Below are positions 23,113 through 23,409 of a stretch of DNA of 23,409 nucleotides, one piece after another (within the stretch, counting starts at the first letter, position 1; every line of letters starts with the position of its first letter). This DNA comes from Desulfurococcales archaeon. Its GTDB lineage: Archaea; Thermoproteota; Thermoprotei_A; Sulfolobales; AG1. The notes beneath the pieces were generated by a model that had not been told where the DNA came from, made no database searches, and saw nothing but the letters and a program-made list of their open reading frames with translations. The position numbers were made by a program, and so were the translations under genes. The stretch spans positions 1 to 23,409 of the forward strand of contig JALXCO010000099.1 of assembly GCA_026990885.1 (NCBI GenBank), written 5' to 3'.

Positions 23113-23331
23113 CTATTTTCTAATTAAATTTACAGCCCTTAAATTATCACTTATAGTGCTAACTGTGATGTAGCCATTTATCTCTAGATTCATTAAAAAG
23201 GTAAGAAAATCGTTGTAAGATATATTGAATTTTTTTCTGATGAACTCGTATATCTCACGATCCTTTGCTGCACCATTATTTTCTTTAAGATACTGAATAA
23301 TATATCTAGCTATTGAACTTGATTTGGAGAT
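23113..23331 (-). CDS. Small winged-helix-like hypothetical protein with apparent ATC start
   Basis: I found this frame by translating the right end. It gives 72 residues: SKSSSIARYIIQYLKENNG, then AAKDREIYEFIRKKFNISYN, DFLTFLMNLEINGYITV and a basic end, RAVNLIRK. The helix-helix-helix followed by a short beta wing (EINGYITVSTISDN...RAVNL) suits a small winged-helix DNA-binding protein, though I do not recognise the family. No ATG, GTG or TTG opens the frame after the TGA at 23340-23338. ATC 23331 lies seven nt after a GGTG site and a TATA box precedes at the right distance. The stop TAG lies 105 nt before folE. Coding status is likely from the amphipathic pattern; the start is uncertain. Confidence 0.6.
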   Translation of the reverse strand: MSKSSSIARYIIQYLKENNGAAKDREIYEFIRKKFNISYNDFLTFLMNLEINGYITVSTISDNLRAVNLIRK

Positions 23332-23378
23332 TTTAGATCACCCAAACACACTAAGCGTTAAATCATTATTTACTATCA

Positions 23379-23388
23379 TATTTATAAG
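23379..23388 (-). promoter_or_regulatory. Probable TATA box for the winged-helix-like gene
   Basis: On the minus strand CTTATAAATA lies about 50 nt before the proposed ATC start. Transcription would begin near 23357, leaving a leader of about 25 nt that carries the GGTGA site (23342-23338). It supports a gene starting here. Judged by eye. Confidence 0.45.
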
Positions 23389-23409
23389 GGATCTCTATAT
23401 GCTCAAGGC

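Noticed and set aside
23329..23346. Readthrough or selenocysteine at the TGA (23340-23338), with a start at an upstream in-frame GTG
   Set aside because: Only a few codons would precede the TGA, the TGA is part of the GGTGA site, and no selenocysteine element is visible.
1..23409. tRNA, rRNA, CRISPR, insertion sequences or integrated elements
   Set aside because: I read the spacers on both strands and saw no tRNA arms, repeat-spacer units, transposase frames or target-site duplications.

Overview
The window looks like an AT-rich chromosome segment of a thermophilic crenarchaeon (Thermoprotei). The evidence is the gene set: a crenarchaeal-type single-OB-fold SSB, an Sm-like archaeal protein, RIO2 kinase, aEF-1beta, rpS8e, SRP19, FEN-1 with a C-terminal PCNA motif, a split MetE pair and a fused 3-hydroxyacyl-CoA dehydrogenase/enoyl-CoA hydratase. 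Codon use is rich in ATA, AGA and AGG. Many genes carry a GGTG-type Shine-Dalgarno site 4-10 nt before the start. I cannot name the species. No rRNA, tRNA, CRISPR array, insertion sequence or integrase was seen, and no spacer exceeds 300 bases (the longest is 189).

Layout. 1-2681 (minus): information-processing operon LSm - RIO2 - DUF460 RNase H-like protein, the last cut by the window edge. 2871-4287: aEF-1beta (+), a tandem-rhodanese sulfurtransferase (-) and a Zn-ribbon protein (+). 4453-8501 (+): a B12-dependent acyl-CoA mutase operon (large subunit, B12-binding subunit, MeaB-type GTPase chaperone, and a BtuF-like protein with no signal peptide). 8581-10366 (+): rps8e, srp19 and fen. 10370-13113 (-): a compact lipoylation operon (orphan lipoyl domain, lipoyl synthase, a LipM-like octanoyltransferase and an LplA-like ligase). 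13171-13983 (-): cis-prenyltransferase. 14102-16190 (+): MetE catalytic protein plus a zinc-ligand-less MetE-like partner. 16195-20053: the HAD/ECH fusion (-) divergent from etfBA (+). 20057-20437 (-): RidA. 20520-21263 (+): SSB and a PqqD-like protein with overlapping translation signals. 21286-23331 (-): AbrB-PhoU regulator, GTP cyclohydrolase I and a small winged-helix-like protein.

Main points. (1) The mutase would be annotated as methylmalonyl-CoA mutase, but the two residues that hold the substrate carboxylate in that enzyme are replaced: Tyr to Phe87 and Arg to Gln205. This is the isobutyryl-CoA mutase signature as I recall it, so a substrate without a free carboxylate is more likely. 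Together with the HAD/ECH fusion and ETF in the same window, it could feed isobutyryl-/butyryl-CoA into crotonyl-CoA and acetoacetyl-CoA; that link is inference. (2) The lipoylation operon holds its own small carrier with both a Cys-type transferase and a Lys-type ligase, but no visible dehydrogenase partner. (3) srp19 and the winged-helix gene have no ATG, GTG or TTG start. Each has a good GGTGA site in front of an ATT or ATC codon. (4) A PqqD-like RiPP-recognition fold is translationally coupled to SSB with no RiPP enzyme nearby.
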